Below, piece after piece: positions 8,389 through 17,376 of a DNA stretch of 64,000 nt (the stretch's first letter is position 1; each line of letters opens with the position of its first letter). The stretch spans positions 62,001 to 126,000 of the forward strand of contig NZ_MAGO01000008.1 in NCBI RefSeq assembly GCF_001687335.1, given 5' to 3'. The position numbers were made by a program, and so were the translations under genes. The notes under the pieces were generated by a model. It saw nothing but the letters and a program-made list of their open reading frames with translations. It searched no databases and had not been told where the DNA came from. This stretch comes from Dissulfuribacter thermophilus (GTDB lineage: Bacteria > Desulfobacterota > Dissulfuribacteria > Dissulfuribacterales > Dissulfuribacteraceae).

Positions 8389-9402
8389 ATGTTGGCTAAT
8401 CCAAAATTAAAAAAAGAAGAACTTTCCCCAAATCCCACTATCGAAGACTTTGACTTTGAACCTGGGGTGCGACCCAGGACCCTAAAGGATTTTGTTGGAC
8501 AAAAAGAGGTTAAAGAAAGCCTAGAGGTCTTTATCAAAGCTGCAAGGGCTAGAGGTGAGGCCCTTGACCACGTACTATTACATGGCTCTCCTGGGCTCGG
8601 TAAGACAACATTGGCCTTTATCATAGGTGCAGAGCTTGGAGTAAACGTAAGAAGTACCTCTGGCCCTGTAATAGAACGTGCTGGAGACCTTGCGGCGATA
8701 CTTACAAATCTTTCACCAGGCGACGTGCTATTCATAGATGAAATACACAGATTGAGCCCTGTAGTGGAAGAAATCCTCTACCCTGCCATGGAAGACTATC
8801 ATCTAGACCTTGTGATAGGGCAAGGTCCTAGCGCAAGGACCATAAAGATAGATCTTCCTCCATTTACCTTGGTAGGTGCCACAACACGAACCGGTCTTTT
8901 ATCGCCTCCACTTAGAGATCGATTTGGAGTAATCTTGAGGATAGATTTTTACGATGACTCCGCACTATTCAAGATCGTCAAGCGCTCTGCTTCTCTAATG
9001 AATATTCCCATTAGCGATGAAGGTGCCATGGAAATTGCCAGGCGCTCCAGGGGCACACCCAGAATAGCTAACCGACTTCTACGAAGGGTACGCGACTTTG
9101 CTGAGGTAAAGGCAGATGGCTTTATTTCAAAAGAAGTAGCGGACATGGCCTTGCGATTACTCAATGTGGACCAAGAAGGACTAGATCAAATGGATCGTAT
9201 GATACTAGTTACGATTATTGATAAATTTGGAGGGGGTCCAGTAGGTATCGACACTATTGCCACCACTATAGGAGAAGAGAGTTCGACGATTGAAGACGTT
9301 TATGAGCCATTCCTTATACAAAAGGGCTATCTACATAGAACTCCAAGGGGTAGGGTGGCTACTAGGCTTGCCTATGAACATCTTAACAGGACTTGGGACT
9401 AA
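8389..9402 (+). CDS. ruvB: Holliday junction branch-migration helicase RuvB
   Basis: A 337-residue AAA+ protein of full RuvB length. The opening [20 protein letters not shown], Walker A (GSPGLGKTT), Walker B (LFIDEIHRL), sensor 1 ([20 protein letters not shown]) and the arginine-finger region are present, with a C-terminal winged helix ([19 protein letters not shown]). RuvB hexamers drive branch migration with RuvA and RuvC, neither of which is in this window. A GAGAGG ribosome site precedes ATG 8389. It follows the structured leader and is 36 bases ahead of the Lon-like gene, which is probably co-transcribed. Confidence 0.97.
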   Translation: MLANPKLKKEELSPNPTIEDFDFEPGVRPRTLKDFVGQKEVKESLEVFIKAARARGEALDHVLLHGSPGLGKTTLAFIIGAELGVNVRSTSGPVIERAGDLAAILTNLSPGDVLFIDEIHRLSPVVEEILYPAMEDYHLDLVIGQGPSARTIKIDLPPFTLVGATTRTGLLSPPLRDRFGVILRIDFYDDSALFKIVKRSASLMNIPISDEGAMEIARRSRGTPRIANRLLRRVRDFAEVKADGFISKEVADMALRLLNVDQEGLDQMDRMILVTIIDKFGGGPVGIDTIATTIGEESSTIEDVYEPFLIQKGYLHRTPRGRVATRLAYEHLNRTWD

Positions 9403-9438
9403 TTAGTTCCCTTGTCCTCAACTTAGAGAGGATAGGAG

Positions 9439-11850
9439 ATGGATTCTAAAAGACTGACAATCAATGACCTTAAATTAAACCTTGAACCAGACGCACTGGG
9501 CTTTGAACGCCTGAGCGAAGTAGGCACTCCACAAGAAGTCAATGCCTTTGGCCAGGAAAGGGCCGTAGACGCCATGGAATTTGGACTCAGGGTAAAACAC
9601 CCTGACTTCAACGTTTACGTTGCAGGTTACAAGGAGACGGGCTTATTTGAACTCGCTGAACTTTTGGTAAAAAAAGCAGCTCTCAGCATTACCAAGGCCC
9701 CATCGGACTGGGTCTACTGCTTCAATTTCAAAAATCCAGATTGTCCTATTGCCATTGAACTTCCCAAGGGTAAAGGCAGTGAGTTCAAAGCCGATATGGC
9801 CACCTTGATAGACAACCTTAAACTACAGATCCCACAGATCTTTGAAAGTGAGACCTATGTTACCAGAAAAGAAGAGGTCATACGGGAATTCAACAAGGCT
9901 AGAAGTCAGGTGTTCGAGGAGTTGGATAAAAAGGCAAAGGATAACGGTTTTATCCTTCAGGCAGACCAGACTGGAATGATGGTAATACCTGCCAAAGAAG
10001 ACGGTTCTCCTTTTACTCCTGACGACATCTCTAAACTGCCAGAAGACAAACAAGAAGAATTTAAAAAGAAAAGTGAATACCTCCATAGGGAAATGGGGGT
10101 GGCCATGCGGCGTATTAACACTCTGGAACAAGAAGTACGCCAACGCCTCAAGGAACTTGATCAGACACTGGTATCCCAAACTGTAGAAACCTACATAAAG
10201 AAGGTCAGGGAAAAATATCACTATAACGAGCTAATCCTCGATTATTTAGAACAGGTCCACAAAGACATCGTAAAAAATCTGGAAAGCTTTAAACCAAGAC
10301 CCCAGGGCCAAACCCCTTTTCCATTCATGGGAATGGAGCCGACCTTTACCCAGTACGATGTAAACTTGTTTGTTGACAATTCCGAGACAGAAGGAATCCC
10401 AGTCATAATCGAGACCAATCCAAGCTATAACAACCTATTTGGGACTGTGGAAAGAAAAGCACAATTTGGTGCCCTTTTCACAGATTTTACCATGATAAAA
10501 GCCGGCTCAATACACAAGGCAAATGGTGGATTCCTTATAGTAAAGGCCCTTGACCTTCTCAAAAAACCATTTGCATACGAGGCCTTAAAAAGGGCCATAA
10601 AAGAGAGGAAGATTGAGATAGAGGACCTTGGAGAACAGTTCGGGCTATTTACCACCAAGGCACTAAAGCCAAAGGCCATTCCCCTAGACATAAAAATCGT
10701 GCTAGTAGGCGACCCAGGTCTATATCAGTTGCTCTACAATTTGGATGAGGACTTCAGGGAAATATTTAAAATCAAGGCCCACATGGACGTTCACGTGGAC
10801 AGAAAAGACGAAAAATTAAAGGAATTTTGTCAAGGTCTCTACGATATAGTGAAACGTCACGATCTTCTTGATTTACACAATAGCGCTGTAACAAGACTAA
10901 TAGAATACAGTGCACAGCTAGCAGGGTCAAAAGACAAGCTATCATTAAGGGTAAAGGACCTTGAAGACCTACTAATTGAAAGTAACTTCTGGGCCCAACA
11001 AGACGACAGCCAGATCATAGAGGAACGCCATGTAGAACAGGCAATCGAAAAGCGCAGGTACAGAAATAGCCTATTTGAAGACCACATAAAAGAATATCTT
11101 GAAAAGGAAAAGATCAAGGTTGCAACCACCGGTTATAAGGTTGGCCAGGTCAATGGATTGGCAGTATATGACCTTGGTGACTACATGTTTGGCAAACCCT
11201 CGAGGATCACTGCCACTATTGCCCTTGGTAAAGAAGGGGTAATTGACATAGAGCGTGAGTCCGACCTCAGCGGGAATATTCATACAAAAGGGGTAATGAT
11301 TCTATCTGGTTATCTTCGCTCAATATTTGCAATGGATCAACCTCTTACCCTTACAGCTACACTTTGTTTTGAGCAAAGTTATGGAATGGTAGACGGCGAC
11401 TCTGCCTCTGGTGCCGAACTCTTTGCACTTCTTTCAGCCCTCTCTGATGTACCAATTGACCAGGGTAAAGCGGTCACCGGCGCTGTAAGCCAAAAGGGAG
11501 AGATCCTTCCTGTAGGTGGCGTCACTCAAAAAGTGGAAGGTTTCTTCGATCTCTGTAAGGCAAAGGGACTAACTGGTTCTCAGGGAGTCATAATACCCAA
11601 GGCACACGTAGAAAATCTAATTTTGAAAAAGGAAGTTGTAGAGGCCGTGGAACAAGGCAAATTCCACATCTGGGCCATAGAAAGAGTGGAAGAAGGAATT
11701 GAGATCCTAACAGGCCTCCCAGCCGGAGAAAGGGATGCTACGGGCCAATTCCCCGAAAACACCGTGTTTTATAGAGTAGAACAGAGATTAAAGGAGTTGT
11801 CAGAAAAGGCGAAAAACTTTCTAAAAGATAAAAAAGAACAAGAAAATTAG
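9439..11850 (+). CDS. Lon-family peptidase with AAA-like N-terminal module (YcbZ/LonB-like)
   Basis: An 803-residue protein. The C-terminal third is a Lon peptidase domain: Ser655 in DGDSASGAELFALLSALS and Lys698 in GGVTQKVEGF form the dyad, 43 residues apart as in classical Lon. The N-terminal half is the AAA_32-type module (HKANGGFLIVKALDLLKKP, PFAYEALKRAIKERKIEIED), with a long helical insertion around residues 130-260. Where the Walker A P-loop is expected I read YVAGYKETGLFELAELL, which lacks GK[S/T]; the Walker B region reads GGFLIVKALDLL without an acidic pair. ATP hydrolysis is therefore uncertain. It would act on unfolded or specific cytoplasmic proteins. Confidence 0.88.
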   Translation: MDSKRLTINDLKLNLEPDALGFERLSEVGTPQEVNAFGQERAVDAMEFGLRVKHPDFNVYVAGYKETGLFELAELLVKKAALSITKAPSDWVYCFNFKNPDCPIAIELPKGKGSEFKADMATLIDNLKLQIPQIFESETYVTRKEEVIREFNKARSQVFEELDKKAKDNGFILQADQTGMMVIPAKEDGSPFTPDDISKLPEDKQEEFKKKSEYLHREMGVAMRRINTLEQEVRQRLKELDQTLVSQTVETYIKKVREKYHYNELILDYLEQVHKDIVKNLESFKPRPQGQTPFPFMGMEPTFTQYDVNLFVDNSETEGIPVIIETNPSYNNLFGTVERKAQFGALFTDFTMIKAGSIHKANGGFLIVKALDLLKKPFAYEALKRAIKERKIEIEDLGEQFGLFTTKALKPKAIPLDIKIVLVGDPGLYQLLYNLDEDFREIFKIKAHMDVHVDRKDEKLKEFCQGLYDIVKRHDLLDLHNSAVTRLIEYSAQLAGSKDKLSLRVKDLEDLLIESNFWAQQDDSQIIEERHVEQAIEKRRYRNSLFEDHIKEYLEKEKIKVATTGYKVGQVNGLAVYDLGDYMFGKPSRITATIALGKEGVIDIERESDLSGNIHTKGVMILSGYLRSIFAMDQPLTLTATLCFEQSYGMVDGDSASGAELFALLSALSDVPIDQGKAVTGAVSQKGEILPVGGVTQKVEGFFDLCKAKGLTGSQGVIIPKAHVENLILKKEVVEAVEQGKFHIWAIERVEEGIEILTGLPAGERDATGQFPENTVFYRVEQRLKELSEKAKNFLKDKKEQEN

Positions 11851-11885
11851 TAGCATAAATAGGCTAGCATGACGGCAATATGGGT

Positions 11886-13019
11886 TTATTGGATGAGCTC
11901 AAGGGCCATTTGAGCAGCACGCCTGCTTGCCCCCGGTCCGCCGAGTTTGTCCTTAACCCTTTTTAAATCGCGGATGACTGCTAGCCTTTTTTCTTTACTT
12001 GAGAGGAGTTCTTTCAAAGCGGAACTCAGTGTGGCTGGATTGGCATCTTCTTGAATAAACTCCTTTACTACCTCCTTCTCTGCTACGATATTCGTAAGAG
12101 AAATATGTGGTATTTTTACAAAAATCCTACCCAATGTATAGGTGATCGGAGATACCCTATACATAACAACATGCGGGACCTCAAGGATCGTAGCCTCAAG
12201 AGTCACTGTCCCAGAGGCCAAAAGGAGTGCGTCAGAGGCGTTCATTGCATCATAGGTCTTGCCTACTACTATTTTAATACCAGCCTCTTTAAGAAGAGTA
12301 TCCATGTCTTGAGAGATTATGGCTTTGTCAATTATTGGAAGTACAAATTGACAATCAAAATCCTTCTTCAAAAGATTCGCCGTTTCTACCATTATAGGGA
12401 GATGTCTCCTGAGTTCTCCCTTTCTGCTGCCAGGTAGTAGCCCTATAGTTGGCAATCCTGGATCAAGACCCAAACTTGACAAAAATTCTTCTCTATCGTG
12501 CTCCACATGGATTACATCTACCAACGGGTGGCCTACAAATCTGGCATTCACTCCCCTTTTCCTCAAAAAACCTTCTTCAAAGGGAAGGATCACAGCGCAG
12601 GCGTTGCAAAAGGATCGCAAGAGCTTTGTCCGATGCTCCTTCCAAGCCCATACCTGGGGGGTGATGTAGTACATCACAGGGATTCCAAGTCGAGAGGCAT
12701 AGCGTAGGACTTTCAAATTAAATCCAGGATAGTCTATAAGCACCAGGAGATCTGGCCGTTTATTTTTCAAGTATCTTTTTACTAGGCTGTATGCTGAGTA
12801 AATATGCCTGATTTCTCGCAAAATCTCGGTGAGGCCAACAACGGAAAGAAGCGATGCATCATAGAGCGTTCTCAGGCCCTGTTTCTTCATTAGCTCCCCG
12901 CCGATTCCTGAAAAGCCTATTTCAAAGGGAGCTAACTCTCGGATGGCCTTTATTAAGTTTGCTCCATGAAGATCTCCTGATGCCTCTCCTGCAATTAGAA
13001 AGATTTCTTTCCTATGCAC
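11886..13019 (-). CDS. lpxB: Lipid-A-disaccharide synthase
   Basis: A 377-residue glycosyltransferase, the usual LpxB length. It opens IFLIAGEASGDLHGANLI, the LpxB N-terminal signature, and has ITPQVWAWKEHRTKLLRSF and LLPGSRKGELRRHLPIM, the UDP-contact region, followed by ASGTVTLEATILEVPHVVMY. It joins UDP-2,3-diacylglucosamine to lipid X at the inner membrane. It is the last gene of the leftward envelope operon and overlaps the upstream oxidoreductase gene by 25 bases. Confidence 0.96.
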   Translation of the reverse strand: MHRKEIFLIAGEASGDLHGANLIKAIRELAPFEIGFSGIGGELMKKQGLRTLYDASLLSVVGLTEILREIRHIYSAYSLVKRYLKNKRPDLLVLIDYPGFNLKVLRYASRLGIPVMYYITPQVWAWKEHRTKLLRSFCNACAVILPFEEGFLRKRGVNARFVGHPLVDVIHVEHDREEFLSSLGLDPGLPTIGLLPGSRKGELRRHLPIMVETANLLKKDFDCQFVLPIIDKAIISQDMDTLLKEAGIKIVVGKTYDAMNASDALLLASGTVTLEATILEVPHVVMYRVSPITYTLGRIFVKIPHISLTNIVAEKEVVKEFIQEDANPATLSSALKELLSSKEKRLAVIRDLKRVKDKLGGPGASRRAAQMALELIQ

Positions 13020-13960
13020 TCTTCATAAACTCCGAGCCCTTCCTGAATTTTTGCCTTGATCTGTTGGGCTACCTCGAGGGCCTTGAGCCCGTCTTCTCCG
13101 GCAACCTTGGGCTTTACTCCATTTTTGATGCAATCAACAAAATGCATGAGTTCATCCATCAATATATCTGACCTTTCATGAGAGATTGGCCTGGGAACGA
13201 TTGCCTCTGTTGGAGGCCTTTCTAAATCTGCTGTCACCATGAGGTTACTTTGTTCAAGACAGTCTGCGGACAGATATAAGCCTGGCTGGAATATCCTGAT
13301 TCGCCTCATGGTCTGAAGGGATATACGGCTTGCAGTAAGGTTTGCATTGCAGCCATTTTCAAACATTATCCTTGCGTTGGCGATATCTATCTTAGGACTG
13401 AGCACAGGGACTCCAACGGCCCTGATCTCTTTAATCTCTGAATTCACAAATGCAAGGGTAAGATCAATATCGTGGATCATGAGATCGAGAATGACGTCCA
13501 CGTCCAATGCCCTTTCCTTAAATCCGCTGAGCCTATGGGCCTCGATAAAGAGTGGCTTCTCAACGTGATCTTCCAAAAATCTTATTGCTGGATTAAATCG
13601 CTCCAAATGGCCCACCTGAAGAATACACCCTTTTTCCTTAGCTATCTCGATGAGCGCTTCAGCCTCATAAAGATGTTCAGTAATTGGCTTTTCAACTAGA
13701 CAATGGACCCCGGCTTCAAGGAAATATTTTGCAATCTCAAAGTGTTGATTTGTAGGCACAACTATGCTGACGGCATCTACTTCTGAAGCTATCTCTCTAT
13801 AATCTTTTATAAAACGCGAACCAGTTTCTTTTGCTACTTCCTCTCCTCTCTTTTCTGAGATATCACACACATACAAAAGTTCAACATCTTGCATCGATGC
13901 ATATTTCTGGGCATGAAATCTGCCGAGATACCCTACTCCTATAACTCCTACCTTCATCAT
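12995..13960 (-). CDS. Gfo/Idh/MocA-family NAD(P)-dependent oxidoreductase
   Basis: A 321-residue dehydrogenase with an N-terminal Rossmann fold (VGVIGVGYLGRFHAQKYA) and the EKP catalytic-lysine motif (CLVEKPITEHLYEAE) near residue 92, then the C-terminal substrate domain. It lies between lpxI and lpxB and overlaps lpxB, a position seen in other Desulfobacterota LPS clusters. GnnA, a UDP-GlcNAc 3-dehydrogenase that with GnnB makes 3-amino lipid A sugars, is in this family, but no gnnB-like aminotransferase is in the window. The substrate is therefore unproven; a UDP-sugar is the reasonable guess. Confidence 0.85.
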   Translation of the reverse strand: MMKVGVIGVGYLGRFHAQKYASMQDVELLYVCDISEKRGEEVAKETGSRFIKDYREIASEVDAVSIVVPTNQHFEIAKYFLEAGVHCLVEKPITEHLYEAEALIEIAKEKGCILQVGHLERFNPAIRFLEDHVEKPLFIEAHRLSGFKERALDVDVILDLMIHDIDLTLAFVNSEIKEIRAVGVPVLSPKIDIANARIMFENGCNANLTASRISLQTMRRIRIFQPGLYLSADCLEQSNLMVTADLERPPTEAIVPRPISHERSDILMDELMHFVDCIKNGVKPKVAGEDGLKALEVAQQIKAKIQEGLGVYEECIGKKSF

Positions 13961-13984
13961 ATCTCACTCCATAATCTACGATTA

Positions 13985-14090
13985 GTGATTCACGGTGTAG
14001 GAGCACGGTTCACGGCGCCAGGTGCATAATCGGGGGTTTGGAGAGATAACGTACACCGTTTACCGTGTACCGTGGACCGTTTACCGCTCT
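13985..14090. repeat. Short-period ACCGT repeat, inverted across the gap
   Basis: The non-coding gap between lpxI and the oxidoreductase gene holds a degenerate tandem of ACCGT-type units at 14051-14086 (GTACACCGTTTACCGTGTAC and onward) and, at 13991-14016, the same units on the other strand (CACGGTGTAG, CACGGTTCACGG). It could form imperfect hairpins. A TGCATAATCGGGGG string at 14023-14036 resembles the tail of the dispersed element family described elsewhere. Confidence 0.5.
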
Positions 14091-14097
14091 GTGAAGT

Positions 14098-14931
14098 TTA
14101 CGTTGGATCAATTCCAACGATGGCTATTCCATGTTGATCAGCCAATTCTATGGCCTTTTCTCTGTCAAAAAAAAGGCTTTTTCCAGCCTCTAGGGCGAGC
14201 ACCCTTGCCTTTGCCTCAATCATTTGCCTTATGGTGCCAAGGCCGGCAGAGGGAACGTCAAATCTCAGATCCTGATCTGGTTTTGCAACCTTTACCACAA
14301 CTGCTCCCTGACCTGTGAGCCTACCACCTCTCGCAATTGTCTCATCTGTCCCTTCCATGGCCTCTACTGCCACAACTGTTCGATCTTTAACCACTATAGT
14401 CTGTCCGATGTCAAGGGCCCCTATCTTTTTTTGGATTGCGTAGCCAAACTTAATGTCTTCTTCTTCATCCTTAGTGGGCCTACGCTTTGTCAATATACCT
14501 TTAGGGGTATATAGGTCCTCTAGAAAATATGTGGAGGGAACGATTTCTATCCCCTCTTTTTCCAATTCCCCTGAAACGGCTCTTAGGATAGAATCATCAA
14601 GTCTTGAACCAATTTTTCGCCATAAATTTAAGGCCCTTATATCAGGCCTTACATCATAGAACATCCTCTTTTTGGTGATGGTTCCTGCAAACAGGGCCTT
14701 TTTGCATCCATTTTTTTTTAGGGTCTTGATAATCTTTCCAAGCTGCCCAAGATGTACCCATTTGGTCACATGGGCGTGTTTTTCTATCTCTTGAGATGTC
14801 TCGCCCTTGTGGGCAATGGCTATTACTAGCTTATTGGCCTCCCTTGCCGACTTTGCACAGAGGATGGGGAAATTACCTCCCCCTGCAACAATGCCAAAAG
14901 GTTCTTGGTTAGCGTCCATTCTCCTCTTCAC
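14098..14931 (-). CDS. lpxI: UDP-2,3-diacylglucosamine pyrophosphatase LpxI
   Basis: A 277-residue protein of the LpxI (DUF1009) family. It opens with GIVAGGGNFPILCAKSARE, and has the conserved RPTKDEEEDIKFGYAIQKK and TIVVKDRTVVAVEAMEGTDE blocks, and ends with the C-terminal KSLFFDREKAIELADQHGIAIVG segment. LpxI hydrolyses UDP-2,3-diacylglucosamine to lipid X and replaces LpxH in many bacteria; no lpxH is seen here. It overlaps the lpxA stop by 23 bases. A shorter start at MDANQEPFG (14919) is equally possible. Confidence 0.95.
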   Translation of the reverse strand: MKRRMDANQEPFGIVAGGGNFPILCAKSAREANKLVIAIAHKGETSQEIEKHAHVTKWVHLGQLGKIIKTLKKNGCKKALFAGTITKKRMFYDVRPDIRALNLWRKIGSRLDDSILRAVSGELEKEGIEIVPSTYFLEDLYTPKGILTKRRPTKDEEEDIKFGYAIQKKIGALDIGQTIVVKDRTVVAVEAMEGTDETIARGGRLTGQGAVVVKVAKPDQDLRFDVPSAGLGTIRQMIEAKARVLALEAGKSLFFDREKAIELADQHGIAIVGIDPT

Positions 14932-15718
14932 CTGCCCTAGGAATTCCCATCTTGGAGTCTTCTATAAACTTCAAAAAATTCAACACCTCTTGAAATTCCC
15001 CATATATTGTTCGGGCTTCCTCTATTGCATCTTTTAGATGACCCTCTCTTTGAAACACTATCCTATAGCTGTCTCTTAAGGCCTTTAGGACATCTCTTGA
15101 AAAACCGTGACGCTTGAGCCCTATGAGATTAAGTCCATAGACATTTCCTCTCTGGCCCCAATAGCGAAGATAGGGAGGTATATCCTTATTTACACCACTC
15201 ATTCCACCTAAAAAGGCATATTCTCCAATTTTACAAAATTGATGGACTGCACTAAGGCCTCCTATCACTACAAAGTCTCCTACCACTACATGGCCTGCAA
15301 GGGTTGCTCCATTGGCCATAATGACCCTATTGCCCACCTGACAGTCATGTGCAATATGGGAATATGCCATTATCATACAGCCCTTTCCTACCCTGGTGAC
15401 ACCGCCACCATCCTTGGTGCCCCTGTGTATGGTAACAAATTCCCTGACCTGAGTCCCCTCTTCAATAATCACCTTGGTGGGCTCACCAGCATATTTAACA
15501 TCCTGAGGCGCTGCACCAATTGAGGCAAACTGAAATATTTTGCACTGAGGTCCAATGGTAGTATTACCTTCTATTACTGCGTGAGGGCCTACATATACCC
15601 CATCCTGGAGCTCAACCTCTTTTCCTATTACTGCATAAGGGCCAATTGTCACATTATTACCGAGCCTAGCCCCGTCTTCCACCACTGCTGTTTTGTGTAT
15701 GTTAATATTGCTTCCCAA
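14909..15718 (-). CDS. lpxA: UDP-N-acetylglucosamine acyltransferase LpxA
   Basis: A 269-residue left-handed beta-helix protein with regular hexapeptide repeats (e.g. NVTIGPYAVIGKEVELQDGV). The catalytic His lies in MAYSHIAHDCQVGN, and the C-terminal helical cap (LKRHGFSRDVLKALRDSYR) is typical. It puts the first 3-hydroxyacyl chain on UDP-GlcNAc from acyl-ACP. It sits directly between fabZ and lpxI in the operon, the normal fabZ-lpxA order. Confidence 0.97.
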   Translation of the reverse strand: MGSNINIHKTAVVEDGARLGNNVTIGPYAVIGKEVELQDGVYVGPHAVIEGNTTIGPQCKIFQFASIGAAPQDVKYAGEPTKVIIEEGTQVREFVTIHRGTKDGGGVTRVGKGCMIMAYSHIAHDCQVGNRVIMANGATLAGHVVVGDFVVIGGLSAVHQFCKIGEYAFLGGMSGVNKDIPPYLRYWGQRGNVYGLNLIGLKRHGFSRDVLKALRDSYRIVFQREGHLKDAIEEARTIYGEFQEVLNFLKFIEDSKMGIPRAGEEENGR

Positions 15719-15769
15719 AGTTTTCCCCCATTATGACTTTTTATGTTCCTGCGGCCATCATCCCGTCAC

Positions 15770-16204
15770 CTATTCTTCCTTTTGAACAGCCGCCATCAAT
15801 TCGGCCTCAGCCACTATCTTTCCATCTACAAACGTCTCACCCTTCATCTTCCATATATTAGCCTTTTTCTTTAAAAGGGTAAGTTTCATTAAGAGCTGAT
15901 CCCCTGGTCGAACAGGACGTCTGAACTTGACCTTGTCCATACCTGCAAATACCAACAAACTGTCTTTTAGCGATGGCTCAGTCTTTTTTGCAAACAAAAT
16001 CCCGGCCTGAGCCATGGCCTCGAGTATTAGTACTCCGGGCATTATGGGTTCACCTGGAAAGTGCCCCTGAAAGAAGGGTTCATTTATTGTACAGTTCTTG
16101 ATGCAGGTTATTGACTCGTCAGCCACAAAATCTGATATCCTATCTACTAGCAAAAAGGGATATCTATGAGGTAAAAGCTCTAAAATCTCATTGTGATCCA
16201 TCAA
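15770..16204 (-). CDS. fabZ: 3-hydroxyacyl-ACP dehydratase FabZ
   Basis: A 144-residue hot-dog-fold dehydratase. LLPHRYPFLLVDRI and the active-site segment HFPGEPIMPGVLILEAMAQ (catalytic His plus downstream Glu) are intact. It converts 3-hydroxyacyl-ACP to enoyl-ACP and so competes with LpxA and LpxD for their donor, which explains its conserved position between lpxD and lpxA. Its start overlaps the lpxD stop by 17 bases. Confidence 0.97.
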   Translation of the reverse strand: MMDHNEILELLPHRYPFLLVDRISDFVADESITCIKNCTINEPFFQGHFPGEPIMPGVLILEAMAQAGILFAKKTEPSLKDSLLVFAGMDKVKFRRPVRPGDQLLMKLTLLKKKANIWKMKGETFVDGKIVAEAELMAAVQKEE

Positions 16205-17234
16205 TCCCCTCCTTCTTGAGTTCTCGTACGGCCTTCTTCAGAGACGACACCTCTTTGAAGAGCTCTGGAAGCCTTTTCACTAGAGAAGACACCTTTAACC
16301 ACACCCTATGCGGTACAGCAGGACTCCCTGAGACAATTGAGTCGTCTGGAATGCTTTGAGCAACACCACTCTGTGCCCCAATCTTCACTCTGTCGCCGAT
16401 CTTTATATGACCAACTACTCCAACCTGGCCTCCAAGCATACAATTTTTACCTATGCTAGTGCTCCCTGCTATGCCAACCTGGGAGACAATTATGGTATTT
16501 TCACCAATATTACAATTGTGGGCAATCTGTACAAGGTTATCTATCTTGGTCCCCTTTGAGATCCTCGTTTCACCAAAAGTGGCACGGTCAATGGTAGTAT
16601 TTGCTCCAATCTCGCAGTCATCCTCTATAACCACTCTGCCTACCTGAGGAATTTTTACAAAACTCAAGCCATCCTGGGCAAATCCGAATCCATCACTCCC
16701 AATGACAGCTCCTGCATGTATGATACATCTTCTGCCTATAACTGTTTTGCTATAGAGCGTAACATTGGCATATATGGTTGAATCATCCCCGATCTCACAA
16801 TCATCACCTATGAAAACCCCTGGATAGATAGTGACCCTTTTTCCTATTTTCACTCTATCGCCTATGTAGGCCCCAGGATAAATGGTGACTTCCTTTTCTA
16901 TTGACGCGTCTTGGCCAATTCGTGCCCCTTCCATGACCCCTTTAGCCAAAAAGGGTTTGCTAATAAAGAAATTGAGTACCTTTGCAAATGCCAGATACGG
17001 ATCCTTTACAAAGACTGAAGGCACAGGGCTTTCCATTGACCAGTTCTGTGGAAGAATTAGAGCTGAGGCCCTAGTCTCTAGCACTTTGTCCTTGAGACGT
17101 GTTCCTACGGCAAAGCTAATCTCACCGGGACCCGCCTGGTCAAGGGGTGCAATGGCCCTTATTTTAAGGTCCTCAGGGCCTGCTAACCTACCATCTACAA
17201 GCTCACTTATCTCTTTAAGAGTCAATTCCTTCAT
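16188..17234 (-). CDS. lpxD: UDP-3-O-acyl-glucosamine N-acyltransferase LpxD
   Basis: About 348 residues. The N-terminal uridine-binding domain (LAGPEDLKIRAIAPLDQAGP) is followed by a left-handed beta-helix of hexapeptide repeats, with the catalytic His in NLVQIAHNCNIG. It N-acylates the LpxA/LpxC product. I chose ATG 17234 (MKELTLKEISEL) because AAAGGA sits 8 bases upstream; the open frame extends 14 codons further, to 17276, without a better ribosome site. It follows bamA in the operon with no skp/ompH gene between them. Confidence 0.95.
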   Translation of the reverse strand: MKELTLKEISELVDGRLAGPEDLKIRAIAPLDQAGPGEISFAVGTRLKDKVLETRASALILPQNWSMESPVPSVFVKDPYLAFAKVLNFFISKPFLAKGVMEGARIGQDASIEKEVTIYPGAYIGDRVKIGKRVTIYPGVFIGDDCEIGDDSTIYANVTLYSKTVIGRRCIIHAGAVIGSDGFGFAQDGLSFVKIPQVGRVVIEDDCEIGANTTIDRATFGETRISKGTKIDNLVQIAHNCNIGENTIIVSQVGIAGSTSIGKNCMLGGQVGVVGHIKIGDRVKIGAQSGVAQSIPDDSIVSGSPAVPHRVWLKVSSLVKRLPELFKEVSSLKKAVRELKKEGIDGSQ

Positions 17235-17376
17235 ATCATTATCCTTTATATGAGTCATCATCCAATCTTTTGCCACAGGCTGGAAGACCTCACCACAGCC
17301 TGAAAATTTATATCTAAAATCGCAGTCCGTCTTTTACACTTTCCAGACGAACGCACTCAGGCGCTCTTGTAAAGTA

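Noticed and set aside
13019-13019. Frameshift between lpxB and the oxidoreductase gene
   Set aside because: Both frames are complete with normal ends; the overlap is ordinary operon compaction.
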